From contig JAKSDO010000128.1 of the NCBI GenBank assembly GCA_022360055.1, forward strand, positions 1 through 37,366: a stretch of DNA of 37,366 bases, given 5' to 3'. The notes under the pieces are model-generated. The model searched no databases. It saw only the letters and a list, made by a program, of their open reading frames with translations, and was not told the origin of the DNA. Made by a program: the position numbers and the translations under genes. The stretch comes from Cytophagales bacterium (GTDB taxonomy: Bacteria; Bacteroidota; Bacteroidia; Cytophagales; Cyclobacteriaceae). Each line of letters begins with the position of its first letter. Within the stretch, counting starts at the first letter, position 1. Shown in pieces: positions 17,006 through 25,239 of this stretch.

Positions 17006-18277
17006 TTAGTAGTTTGTCGCGCCCGGATTTTCCCGGATCAATTGAAGGGCTTCCTGAATAAAGAGCTCGCCGGTCATCTCTCCAAGACTGGTCCGGCTGA
17101 TATAATCGTAGCGTTCGAAGCTGTTAAAATCTTCTTGGGTAAGAATATATCCAAAAGCGTCATTGGTCAATCCAAACAGAAAAGCCTCATTTGTGCGCAT
17201 ATTTCTTTTGAGGTAGTACCCGATGTTGGGAAGCGCTTCACCGGGGATCGTGAGTATTTGAGCGGTTCCGATATTCACAAGATTTACCGTTGTCCGGATG
17301 TGGTATCCGTTTACCATTTTCAGTCCCAGCGAAGAGTTGTCCACGATCATCCTCATCATTTCAGAGTCCACCGGAAGTTCCATTGTTTTGGAGGTGCAAA
17401 ATAAGTTGGGGTCCTGCTGGAGGTCTGCCTGTTCGATTATTGACAGGGCTTCATCTGCCAGCAACTCGCCGATCCTTTTGCATTCCTCATAATCATTGGC
17501 TTCTTTTCCGTCCGGCCTTCGGTTATCAGCGGTAACCATACCCCCCTGGGCACCGTTCATAAATATGGCTATTCCACCGGCTTTTTCTTCGACCCTGTCA
17601 TAAAGGGGACCACACAGATCGGGGGTAAGAATTCCTCTTTTCGAACCGATTATTTCAGGATGAATCGCATAATTTACCAACGTAGCGATCACCTTGTCTT
17701 TATTCTTCCCGGATGTGCCTATGGCCTGAATCACTCCACATCTCGGGTCATATAGTTGCGTAGCATAGTAATTATAGGCAATTTTTCCCTTAGCTGCTCC
17801 GACGGCGGTCTTAATGACGGCAGGTTCAAGATTTGCATTGGCTTCATTAACGGCATCCGCAATTTGCCGGACGCACCAATTGAGATATTCCATATCGGCC
17901 AGGATTTCTCCCTTTTCATCGGGGAAACCATAGGCATCCGGTGCGCTGTGTGTGTGGGTAGCGCCAATCAATACGTTTTCCGGCGGGATATCCTTGATCA
18001 GGGCCCTGGATTTATCGCCGAGTACGGCAGGCCACCCAAGGTTGTCGACACCGACAATGGCGACTTTGGTATTCCCGGATCGAAGTACCATGGCGCGGAC
18101 AAACAAATCGCCCTGCTTTTCGGTTGCCGGCTTGGGTGTGCCCACACCACCGGAAACCGGGAGTAAGGGATCGGGGGTGATTATTTTTAACGAAGCTCCG
18201 GCCATGAATCCCTGGCTCAGAGCCGCAAAACTCCATACCGTAGAAAAAGTGAAAAGAATTATGAGCTTCTTTGGCAT
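17006..18277 (-). CDS. Secreted ceramidase-family protein (second copy in the locus)
   Basis: This 423-residue protein has a cleavable signal peptide (cut near FAALSQG). It follows the neutral ceramidase N-terminal domain: AGASLKIITPDP near 26-36, GATHTHSAPD (His108, His110), NYAIHPEIIG (His206), TIPGEALPNIG and LTNDAFGYILTQEDF, matching the zinc-ligand Glu and Tyr positions. Where true ceramidases have the Ser nucleophile motif GDVSPN this protein has NGAQGGMVTADN (241-252), so the nucleophile is missing, and the C-terminal Ig-like domain is absent. It is a likely zinc hydrolase of altered specificity, or non-catalytic. It heads the three-gene minus operon and diverges from the long plus-strand gene run. 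Confidence 0.82.
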   Translation of the reverse strand: MPKKLIILFTFSTVWSFAALSQGFMAGASLKIITPDPLLPVSGGVGTPKPATEKQGDLFVRAMVLRSGNTKVAIVGVDNLGWPAVLGDKSRALIKDIPPENVLIGATHTHSAPDAYGFPDEKGEILADMEYLNWCVRQIADAVNEANANLEPAVIKTAVGAAKGKIAYNYYATQLYDPRCGVIQAIGTSGKNKDKVIATLVNYAIHPEIIGSKRGILTPDLCGPLYDRVEEKAGGIAIFMNGAQGGMVTADNRRPDGKEANDYEECKRIGELLADEALSIIEQADLQQDPNLFCTSKTMELPVDSEMMRMIVDNSSLGLKMVNGYHIRTTVNLVNIGTAQILTIPGEALPNIGYYLKRNMRTNEAFLFGLTNDAFGYILTQEDFNSFERYDYISRTSLGEMTGELFIQEALQLIRENPGATNY

Positions 18278-18491
18278 AATTCAACAGTTAAATGATTAGA
18301 GATACTCCTGTAATATTACATATATTAACTACTTATTAAGCCTTTGCTAAGGCTATTCATTCATGTTAAATTTCTGTAATGTTTCCGGGATTTTAATGGT
18401 ATAAATTCGATTGTTGATCGTATTATTAACAGTTGGTAATACACTGTGTCCGAAATGATGTTTAACTTCGGCACAATAACCTTTTTACTTT
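18278..18491. promoter_or_regulatory. Divergent promoter region between the two main gene runs
   Basis: This 214-bp AT-rich space separates the start of the minus operon (18277) from the start of the long plus run (18492), so both promoters should lie here. A 6-bp inverted repeat AGCCTT-TGCT-AAGGCT spans 18339-18354 and could be an operator. TATAAATTCG in the middle is a loose match to a Bacteroidota -7 element on the plus strand. No -33 element is convincing. Confidence 0.45.
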
Positions 18492-19844
18492 ATGAGAAAG
18501 ATATTAACTGTTTGTATTGGAGCGATAGCGCTTAGTTTTTATAACTGTAACAGCGAAAGACAGAATGGAATTTCCCTGGTGAGAACCCCGAACGATTTGG
18601 GAGCAACTTCAAATTTGCTTTTTCCAACACCAACTCCGGACAGAATCATACTTAACCTGACGGAAAACCCGACACATTCCGTGGCAGTGAACTGGCGAAC
18701 GGATACGACGGTTGCTGCCTCGCTGGTTCAGGTGGCAAGAGCCTCCCACGGCCCTGACTTTTTGGAGGATGTCCGAAATATTGAAGGTGAAAGAGAAAAC
18801 TTAACGTACAAGCCGGAAAATGACCCTGAGGTGTCGGCGACATATCATTCGGCGATCATTGACGGGTTGGAGCCCGGAAAGCAATATGTCTATCGTGTCG
18901 GTTCGGAACAGGCTTGGAGTGAGTGGTTTCAGATAACGATGCCGGATCCGGAAAGGAAAATCTCTCTGGTATATTTTGGCGATGCGCAAAACAGCGTGAA
19001 ATCGATGTGGTCACGTGTGATACGCCAGGCCTACGGATCTATTCCGGATGTGGATTTTATGTTGCATGCCGGTGATTTGATCAACCGGTTTGACCGTGAT
19101 ATTGAATGGGGGGAGTGGTTTTATGCGGGGTCGTTTATTCATGCCATGGTCCCAAGTGTCATGACGCCCGGAAATCACGAATATCGGGATCTGGTACTTT
19201 CTCCCCAGTGGAAGAAACAGTTTAACCTGCCCAAAAACGGACCGGAGGGACTGGATGAAGTCTGCTACCAGGTGAACTATCCAAACCTGAAAGTTGTCTC
19301 CCTGGATGCCGAACAGATTGATGAATCGCCGGAATTTAAGATGGCCCAGAGGGATTGGCTCGATTCCGTCCTGACAAATGACCCGAGAAAATGGACGGCG
19401 ATTACCTTTCATTATCCGCTCTTTTCAACGAAACCCAACAGAGACAACGTAGAATTCAGGAACGAATTCAAGCCGATATTTGACAGGCACAAGGTTGATA
19501 TCGTATTGCAGGGCCACGACCATGCCTATGGTCGCGGCATGGTAAACAATGTGCCGACAGGATATAAGGTAAAGGATAAGACTTCCGGAACCATGTATGT
19601 GGTTTCGGTCAGCGGACCTAAGATGTATGATGTTTCAGACGATCCCTGGATGGATCGAAGAGCAGGGAATACACAGCTCTTTCAGATCATTACAATCGCA
19701 GGAGACCGGCTGTCATTTGGAGCTTATACGGCAACCGGTGAATTGTATGACGCTTTTGACCTGATCAAATCGGATAATGCGCCGAACAGGCTTGTGAATA
19801 AAATTCCTGATTTTCCCGAAAGACTGAAAGAGCCTGCTCCCTAG
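18492..19844 (+). CDS. Purple-acid-phosphatase-like metallophosphoesterase, lipoprotein
   Basis: This 450-residue protein has a signal sequence with lipobox-like SFYNC (Cys19). An N-terminal fibronectin-III-like purple acid phosphatase domain (about 50-150; SVAVNWRTD, IIDGLEPGKQYVYRVGSE) precedes a calcineurin-like domain with the motif series VYFGDAQN, LHAGDLIN, TPGNHEY, TFHYPLFS and LQGHDHAYGR. These give the full dimetal ligand set of family phosphatases. It would release phosphate from an exported or surface-bound substrate. It is the first gene of the plus-strand run and the first promoter-proximal product. Length is normal for bacterial PAPs with an N-terminal domain. Confidence 0.9.
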   Translation: MRKILTVCIGAIALSFYNCNSERQNGISLVRTPNDLGATSNLLFPTPTPDRIILNLTENPTHSVAVNWRTDTTVAASLVQVARASHGPDFLEDVRNIEGERENLTYKPENDPEVSATYHSAIIDGLEPGKQYVYRVGSEQAWSEWFQITMPDPERKISLVYFGDAQNSVKSMWSRVIRQAYGSIPDVDFMLHAGDLINRFDRDIEWGEWFYAGSFIHAMVPSVMTPGNHEYRDLVLSPQWKKQFNLPKNGPEGLDEVCYQVNYPNLKVVSLDAEQIDESPEFKMAQRDWLDSVLTNDPRKWTAITFHYPLFSTKPNRDNVEFRNEFKPIFDRHKVDIVLQGHDHAYGRGMVNNVPTGYKVKDKTSGTMYVVSVSGPKMYDVSDDPWMDRRAGNTQLFQIITIAGDRLSFGAYTATGELYDAFDLIKSDNAPNRLVNKIPDFPERLKEPAP

Positions 19845-19922
19845 AGAAATGACGGATAATATGAAAATTGTTTGGCCGTATATTTCCAGGGACATCGGTT
19901 TCGTTCGTTCAACGGCGGCTCG

Positions 19923-20147
19923 ATGAAATCCGGACACCATTTCCGGGCGCAGACCTGGGAACAGTTTTATGGGAATCGACGGAAATCGCGCTCGTATAAG
20001 AGAAAAAACTATGCGGAAATCCAGTATAAGGAAGGTCAGTTCTACGGATCTATGGAAATAATTAACAATGTGTTATCTTACATTTCCTATGATCCGGATG
20101 GAAACGTTAAGGATCGGTTTACCATTACAAAACCCATGGCGCGATGA
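19923..20147 (+). CDS. Small protein of unknown function, possibly the tail of an eroded larger gene
   Basis: From an ATG at 19923 there are 74 residues starting MKSGHHFRAQTWEQFYGNRR and ending NVKDRFTITKPMAR. A TTG at 19872 would extend it to 91, and the frame is open back to a stop at 19857. The stop overlaps the next gene's start in ATGA, which suggests real translation and coupling. The basic middle (NRRKSRSYKRKN) and a beta-rich end (SYISYDPDGNVKDRFTI) resemble the C-terminal strand region of metallophosphatase-like proteins, but I cannot place it in a family. No signal peptide. It could equally be the remaining 3' end of a gene whose front was lost next to the PAP-like gene. Confidence 0.45.
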   Translation: MKSGHHFRAQTWEQFYGNRRKSRSYKRKNYAEIQYKEGQFYGSMEIINNVLSYISYDPDGNVKDRFTITKPMAR

Positions 20148-21226
20148 AATATTTTTTGATTGCACTGCTATTTTTCACAGCTTGTACCCGAAAAGAAAAA
20201 AGCGCGTCCGACGCGTATCGCTGGTACAAGGGAAATACGCATACGCATACGGTGTTGTGCGGTCATGCCGATACCCATCCCGATACAGTTGCGCAGTGGT
20301 ATCTTGACCGGGATTATAATTTCTTAATACTCAGTGAACACAATATGTTTATTGACCCCGAAGAGGTGAAGCTGCCTGAAAACCGGCGAAAAGATTTTAT
20401 CTTAATCCCCGGAGAAGAGGTGTCCGATTACGCGCATATTCATACCACTGCCATGAATATACGCAGAGTGGTTCCAACCCAATATCCGGATGAGCTGTCG
20501 ACGGTTAAAAACAATCCTTTTGACAACTTCAAAGTGTATTTAATGCAAAAGCATACGGATTCCATCCGAAGCGCCGGGGGAATACCTATTCTGAACCATC
20601 CAAACTGGCAGTCCGGCGCTTCGGCCTCGGACATCGGTCAGGTGGAGCGTTTACATATGATCGAATTGTACAACGGGCACCCGGATGTAAACAACTGGGG
20701 AACCGCGACGCATGCGTCCATGGAGCAAAAGTGGGATTCGTTGCTGACCGCCGGTCGAAAGATCTATGGTGTTTCTTCGGACGATGCGCACTTTTTCCAG
20801 GAATGGGCTGCGGACGTGAGTAATCCGGGCAGAGGTTGGGTCATGGTAAAAAGCAAAGAGCTCTCCCCGGAAGCCATCACCGGCGCGATGGCTTCCGGAG
20901 ATTTTTATTCGTCAAGCGGCGTGATGCTGAGCAGGGTTGAAACAGACCAAGAAAAATATACGGTCACAGCCGATACTTCCGCCACATATGAGGCAATAGA
21001 ATCCCCCTTTGTACTGGGATATAAATCCCGGGAGCGGAACGACGGATTTTTCGTAGAATTCATTTCGGATCACGGTCAGGTGCTCAAAAAAATGAACGGC
21101 CCTTCGGCCTCATTTGAGGTCCCTGAAGGAAAAACTTATGTGCGCGCAAAAGTCACATATTCAAGAACCAGGGGATCGGGGAGTCAGCAATTTTTTGCTT
21201 GGACGCAGCCCGTATTTATACATTAA
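20144..21226 (+). CDS. PHP-domain metallohydrolase, lipoprotein
   Basis: This 360-residue lipoprotein has a lipobox FTAC (Cys14). The PHP motifs are all visible: GNTHTHT (His33, His35), GHADTHPDTV, LILSEHNMF (Glu65, His66), LIPGEEVS, GGIPILNHPNW, IELYNGHPDV and a final VSSDDAHFF. About 100 residues of beta-rich domain follow. It is the second PHP protein in the window and is clearly different in detail from the membrane-anchored one at 10135, so they may act on separate phosphodiester or phosphomonoester steps. It starts by a 4-bp overlap with the small ORF and precedes a ChbG-type deacetylase by 51 bp. Confidence 0.88.
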   Translation: MKYFLIALLFFTACTRKEKSASDAYRWYKGNTHTHTVLCGHADTHPDTVAQWYLDRDYNFLILSEHNMFIDPEEVKLPENRRKDFILIPGEEVSDYAHIHTTAMNIRRVVPTQYPDELSTVKNNPFDNFKVYLMQKHTDSIRSAGGIPILNHPNWQSGASASDIGQVERLHMIELYNGHPDVNNWGTATHASMEQKWDSLLTAGRKIYGVSSDDAHFFQEWAADVSNPGRGWVMVKSKELSPEAITGAMASGDFYSSSGVMLSRVETDQEKYTVTADTSATYEAIESPFVLGYKSRERNDGFFVEFISDHGQVLKKMNGPSASFEVPEGKTYVRAKVTYSRTRGSGSQQFFAWTQPVFIH

Positions 21227-21277
21227 GCGTGGAGGAATACATCGATTTTTTCAAGTAATAATTAAACAAAAATCTCT

Positions 21278-22285
21278 ATGAACATCAGAACATTTGCAGC
21301 ACTGTTTTTTATCTCTTTTGTTATGTTTGTATCCTGCGATCAAAAAAAGCAGGTACGCGAAAATAAGAAAGTCGTATCCGACGCAGGGCCCGCAAACTGG
21401 GCGGAACGCCTTGGGTATCCCGCGGGGAAAAAAGTAATTATGCTTCATTCGGACGATGCGGGAATGTGTGAAGAGGCGAATATAGCAACGCAAAAATACC
21501 TGCTTGACGGGCATATTCAGTCGGCAGCGGCGATGCCTCCATGCGAATATTTTGAGGAAATGATCGAATGGGCCAAAGAGCATCCCGATATTGACGTGGG
21601 ACTTCATCTTACGCTGACCAGCGAGTGGAAGACCTACCGGTGGCCTTCGGTGACTCCTGTTGAAGAGGTGCCCAGCCTTATAGATCCGGAAGGGAAAATG
21701 TGGCGGAGTGTCCGCGAGGTTGTTCAGCATGCTTCGGTTGAAGAAGTAGCTAAAGAGGTGCGCGCCCAAATTGAGAAATCATTGGCGCTGGGCTACCGGC
21801 CCGACCATATCGATACGCATATGGGGACACTGTACGGACACCCTGATTTTGCCAAAGCGTACCTGGACATCGCTATGGAATACGGGATACCGGCCAATGC
21901 CATCGACATGTCCGATTCTTTAGTAGTGAAATATTATCGGGAAGCGGGATACCCGATCACCGACGATATGATCCGATATTTGGAAGCTTATACCTTGCCT
22001 AAGGTAGATAACTTTACCAGCGCTCCAAATGCCAAAACTTACGAAGAGAAGGTAGAGGCATTTAAGGGATTGATCAGGTCGTTAAGGCCCGGTTTGACAG
22101 AAATCATCTTTCATCCTTCGATCGAAACCGAGCACCTTAAGACCATCACAAACTCATGGCAGCAGCGGGTCTGGGAAGCTCAGATGTTTGCGGATCCCGA
22201 ACTCATCCGCTTTTTTGAGGAGGAGGGAATTATATTTACGAATTGGAAAGAAATTATGAGGCGGTTTGAGGCAAACAAGTCTTAG
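21278..22285 (+). CDS. ChbG/YdjC-family carbohydrate deacetylase, lipoprotein
   Basis: This 335-residue lipoprotein has a lipobox FVSC (Cys20). The YdjC/ChbG fold motifs are MLHSDDAGM (His57, Asp59, Asp60), DVGLHLTLTSEW (His110) and RPDHIDTHMGTLYGHP (His177, His181), which supply the metal site and catalytic acid/base of N-acetylglucosamine-oligosaccharide deacetylases. Known ChbG enzymes act on cytosolic chitobiose; this one is exported, so it should remove N-acetyl groups from an extracellular or periplasmic glycan. N-deacetylated hexosamine is a feature of GPI and inositol glycolipids as well as of chitosan, which fits several substrates. It is spaced 27 bp from the next gene. Confidence 0.9.
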   Translation: MNIRTFAALFFISFVMFVSCDQKKQVRENKKVVSDAGPANWAERLGYPAGKKVIMLHSDDAGMCEEANIATQKYLLDGHIQSAAAMPPCEYFEEMIEWAKEHPDIDVGLHLTLTSEWKTYRWPSVTPVEEVPSLIDPEGKMWRSVREVVQHASVEEVAKEVRAQIEKSLALGYRPDHIDTHMGTLYGHPDFAKAYLDIAMEYGIPANAIDMSDSLVVKYYREAGYPITDDMIRYLEAYTLPKVDNFTSAPNAKTYEEKVEAFKGLIRSLRPGLTEIIFHPSIETEHLKTITNSWQQRVWEAQMFADPELIRFFEEEGIIFTNWKEIMRRFEANKS

Positions 22286-22312
22286 AGAATAAAGAATAAT
22301 TAATCGCAAGTC

Positions 22313-23722
22313 ATGAAAAACAAACCATTTATTAACAGGGCTGTCGCACCTGCGCTTGTCGCGCTGACAGCTATTGCCCTCGGGGCTTTTTTGTACGGGT
22401 GCAGGAAGGTGCCCGCGTCTGCCCCGGCTTCCGATAAGTATCGTTTGGTTTGGAACGATGATCCCACCTCCACAATGACTGTCGCCTGGGATCAGCACGA
22501 ACAGGCCAATGCCACGGTATGGTATGGGACGGAGGATCATGGCAGGACATTTTGGAAATACGGTTTTTCCAAGAAAGCGGACCGGATTTTGGATCAATAC
22601 GAGATGATCACCCATTTTGCCAAACTGACAAACCTGGAAGCCGATAAGGCCTACTATTTTGTGATCAAGGATGATAAGGGGGTGAGCGACAGGTATTGGT
22701 TCCGCACCGCCCCGGATACTCCGAAAGCTTTTACTTTCATAGGCGGAGGGGATACGAAAAGTAGTGATAAGCCGTTGGAAGCAGGACGGGCGTCCAATCG
22801 GCTGGTTTCTAAGCTAAGACCTCTTTTTGTGATGTTCAATGGAGATTTTTGCAGTGGCGATGGTACCAGTCCCGAGAGGTGGCATACCTGGCTTACCGAC
22901 TGGCACAAGCTTTCCACAACGGCCGACGGCAGGATGATCCCGGTATTTCCCGTTCATGGGAATCATGAAAACGGAGATCACGCCAACCTGAATTACATTT
23001 TCAATGCACCGTACCAGGACAACGACTCGTCGAGGATCTACTATTCGCTATCTTTTGGAGGCGATTTCTTTCATATGATCGCACTCAACTCTGAAATTGA
23101 TGAAGGTGGCCGGCAAAGGGCCTGGCTGGAAAGCGATTTGAAAAATAACGAAAATTACAGATTTAAAATAGCGGGATATCACAAACCGTTTTGGCCCCAT
23201 ACCTCCGGGAAATCTGAAAATCAGTATCAGTATAATCAGTGGGCACATCTTTTTTATAAGTACGGTCTGGATGTATCGCTGGACGGAGATTCGCATATGA
23301 GTAAAATTACCTATCCGCTCAGACCGGACAGCGCATCTGCCGGCGCTTATATGGGTTTCGTTCGCGACGACGAAAACGGGACCATGTTCTTAGGTGAAGG
23401 TAGCTGGGGCGCATTTCCAAGAGTAAACGACGACGACAAACCATGGACGTTGCATAGCTACAGTGGAAATCAGATTAAATGGATTCATGTATTGCCGGAA
23501 GCGGGAGGTCAACCCGACCGTATGCTTGTGTATACGGTGGTCAGTTCGACCTACGACGAAAACGAAAAACAAACGCTGTACGATGCGGAAGTTGAGGCGC
23601 TCACAGAGCATAACCTGTTTAAGATCCCGGATAACATCAGGTTGGTGGAAAATGGCGCTTACGGCGCAGCCGTAAAATATCCTTTTCACTTGAATGGAGT
23701 CGAGGCTGTAGCAAACAACTAG
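22313..23722 (+). CDS. Purple-acid-phosphatase-like protein with an altered metal motif, lipoprotein
   Basis: This 469-residue lipoprotein has a lipobox LYGC (Cys30). A fibronectin-like domain (about 40-130; YRLVWNDDPTSTMTVAWDQ) precedes a calcineurin-like phosphatase domain with FIGGGDTKSS, VMFNGDFCSGDG, PVHGNHENGDH and AGYHKPFWPH. The last block is normally GHxH but here reads SLDGDSHMSK, so the first His of the pair is replaced by Asp. The gene is distinct from the PAP-like gene at 18492 and not a recent duplicate. It probably still binds metals but may have altered activity. It lies 27 bp after the deacetylase and 13 bp before the sialidase-like gene. Confidence 0.87.
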   Translation: MKNKPFINRAVAPALVALTAIALGAFLYGCRKVPASAPASDKYRLVWNDDPTSTMTVAWDQHEQANATVWYGTEDHGRTFWKYGFSKKADRILDQYEMITHFAKLTNLEADKAYYFVIKDDKGVSDRYWFRTAPDTPKAFTFIGGGDTKSSDKPLEAGRASNRLVSKLRPLFVMFNGDFCSGDGTSPERWHTWLTDWHKLSTTADGRMIPVFPVHGNHENGDHANLNYIFNAPYQDNDSSRIYYSLSFGGDFFHMIALNSEIDEGGRQRAWLESDLKNNENYRFKIAGYHKPFWPHTSGKSENQYQYNQWAHLFYKYGLDVSLDGDSHMSKITYPLRPDSASAGAYMGFVRDDENGTMFLGEGSWGAFPRVNDDDKPWTLHSYSGNQIKWIHVLPEAGGQPDRMLVYTVVSSTYDENEKQTLYDAEVEALTEHNLFKIPDNIRLVENGAYGAAVKYPFHLNGVEAVANN

Positions 23723-23735
23723 CACATATGTCCGG

Positions 23736-25085
23736 ATGAACATTCGATGGAAGATATGGGTATTGGGGCTGACCCTCTTTGCAGCGTGCGGAAAAACGGA
23801 CCATTCCGGACAACTCCCAAAAGGATATTCCGAACGTATCATTTTCCCGTTGCAGCATGAGCATGTTCACGGGCCCGCGATTGTCGAGCTGCCCAACGGC
23901 GATTTGTTGTCCGCGTGGTTTCAAGGGTCTGGAGAGCGGTGGGCGGACGATGTAAGAATCATGGGTGCAAGAATGTCGCCGGGAGATACTGCCTGGTCAG
24001 CGCCATTTTTACTGGCCGATACGCCGGGCTTCCCGGACGTGAATCCGATGATGTTTCTGGATTCGGATCGCCGCTTGTGGCTCATGTGGTACCCCGTCCT
24101 GGCCAACCAGTGGGAAACCTCAATTCCAAAGTACAGGATTAGTGTTGATTATGAAAACCCCGGAGCTCCTGTTTGGTCGTGGCAGGATATCGTAATCGTA
24201 AAGCCCGGGGATCGGACAGAACGGGGGATCCAGCCCGGAGACCGGTTTGTCGAAAGCGTAAAAAAGCAGCTCGCGGATTATGAAGATTATCTCCATAAAA
24301 CACTGATCTCCGAAATCCCCGAAGAGAACAGGGCCTACCTTTTGAAAAGGTGGGAAGCATATAAGTACGGTCTCGACAGTCTTGCCCGCGGAAAAAATAT
24401 GGTTCGACGCGGGAGATTAAAAACCGCGGGTGGAGAAAAACCGGTAAGGTTGGGATATCCGCTTTCGAGGAGAATTGGCTGGCAAACCAAAAACAAACCT
24501 TTGATCGTGAGTGGCCGGATCATAGTACCGCTGTATTCGGACGGCCTTAACTGCTCACTATTTGCGCTCACCGACGATCTCGGAAAAACGTGGCAATTCA
24601 GCAATCCCGTAATCGGAGGAATTGGCATACAGCCGACCCTGGCAGTTTCAAAGGACGGAACTTTGTCTGCCTACCTGAGAGATAACGGCCCTCCGCCTCA
24701 GCGCATGCAATTGACCAAATCGTTTGACGGCGGATTGTCCTGGACCATCGCAAAAGACGATCTGTTGCCAAACCCCGGAGCAGGCTTTGATATGACGAAT
24801 CTGGCCTCCGGTGAGTGGTTGATCGTATATAATCATGCGGAAGAAGGGAGACATGACCTGACTGTTGCGCTATCGGATGATGACGGAGAATCGTGGAAAT
24901 GGAAGAAACAGTTGGAGTTTGATGATCGGGGGCACAAAGCCACAGCCAGTCATTATCCGGCAATAATTCAGGGAGCAAACGGCATGATCCATGTCGTTTA
25001 CAGCTTTCACCACAGGGATAGGGAGGGAGGCCCGCATAAAACCATAAAATACGCTTCATTCCCGGCAAGCTGGGTAAAGGATTAA
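23736..25085 (+). CDS. BNR/Asp-box sialidase-superfamily lipoprotein
   Basis: This 449-residue lipoprotein has a lipobox FAAC (Cys18). It is a six-bladed sialidase-type propeller with Asp-box motifs TDDLGKTWQF, SFDGGLSWTI and SDDDGESWKW, an early GPAIVELPNGDLLSAWFQGS and a late HYPAIIQGANGMIHVVYSFHHR. A helical insertion of about 90 residues (around 150-240; EEDYLHKTLISEIPEENR-type sequence) interrupts the propeller, which is unusual. Exo-sialidases cleave terminal sialic acid, but this broad family includes enzymes on other acidic sugars and non-enzymes, and I cannot confirm the Arg triad. A hairpin follows at 25132, so expression of downstream genes may be adjusted here. Confidence 0.82.
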   Translation: MNIRWKIWVLGLTLFAACGKTDHSGQLPKGYSERIIFPLQHEHVHGPAIVELPNGDLLSAWFQGSGERWADDVRIMGARMSPGDTAWSAPFLLADTPGFPDVNPMMFLDSDRRLWLMWYPVLANQWETSIPKYRISVDYENPGAPVWSWQDIVIVKPGDRTERGIQPGDRFVESVKKQLADYEDYLHKTLISEIPEENRAYLLKRWEAYKYGLDSLARGKNMVRRGRLKTAGGEKPVRLGYPLSRRIGWQTKNKPLIVSGRIIVPLYSDGLNCSLFALTDDLGKTWQFSNPVIGGIGIQPTLAVSKDGTLSAYLRDNGPPPQRMQLTKSFDGGLSWTIAKDDLLPNPGAGFDMTNLASGEWLIVYNHAEEGRHDLTVALSDDDGESWKWKKQLEFDDRGHKATASHYPAIIQGANGMIHVVYSFHHRDREGGPHKTIKYASFPASWVKD

Positions 25086-25131
25086 ATATTTTTGGCATGA
25101 CGTTGCCTTTAAATTGAGTTGAATAAAGGTG

Positions 25132-25163
25132 ATCGGAATAGCCCGTTTACCCGGGATTCCGAT
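25132..25163. terminator. Strong intergenic hairpin, possible internal terminator or processing site
   Basis: ATCGGAAT (25132-25139) pairs with ATTCCGAT (25156-25163), and inside it CCCG (25142-25145) pairs with CGGG (25152-25155), leaving a 2-nt bulge and a 6-nt loop. It sits in the 154-bp gap between the sialidase-like and propeller-toroid genes. There is no T tract after it on the plus strand, so an RNA-stability or processing role is as likely as termination. Confidence 0.4.
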
Positions 25164-25239
25164 ATTAATAAGGGGCTGTCGGAAGTAGAAGTGGCAGATC
25201 CGCTAAGGGTTTCTAGTATAACAATTAATTTTTTTTTAA

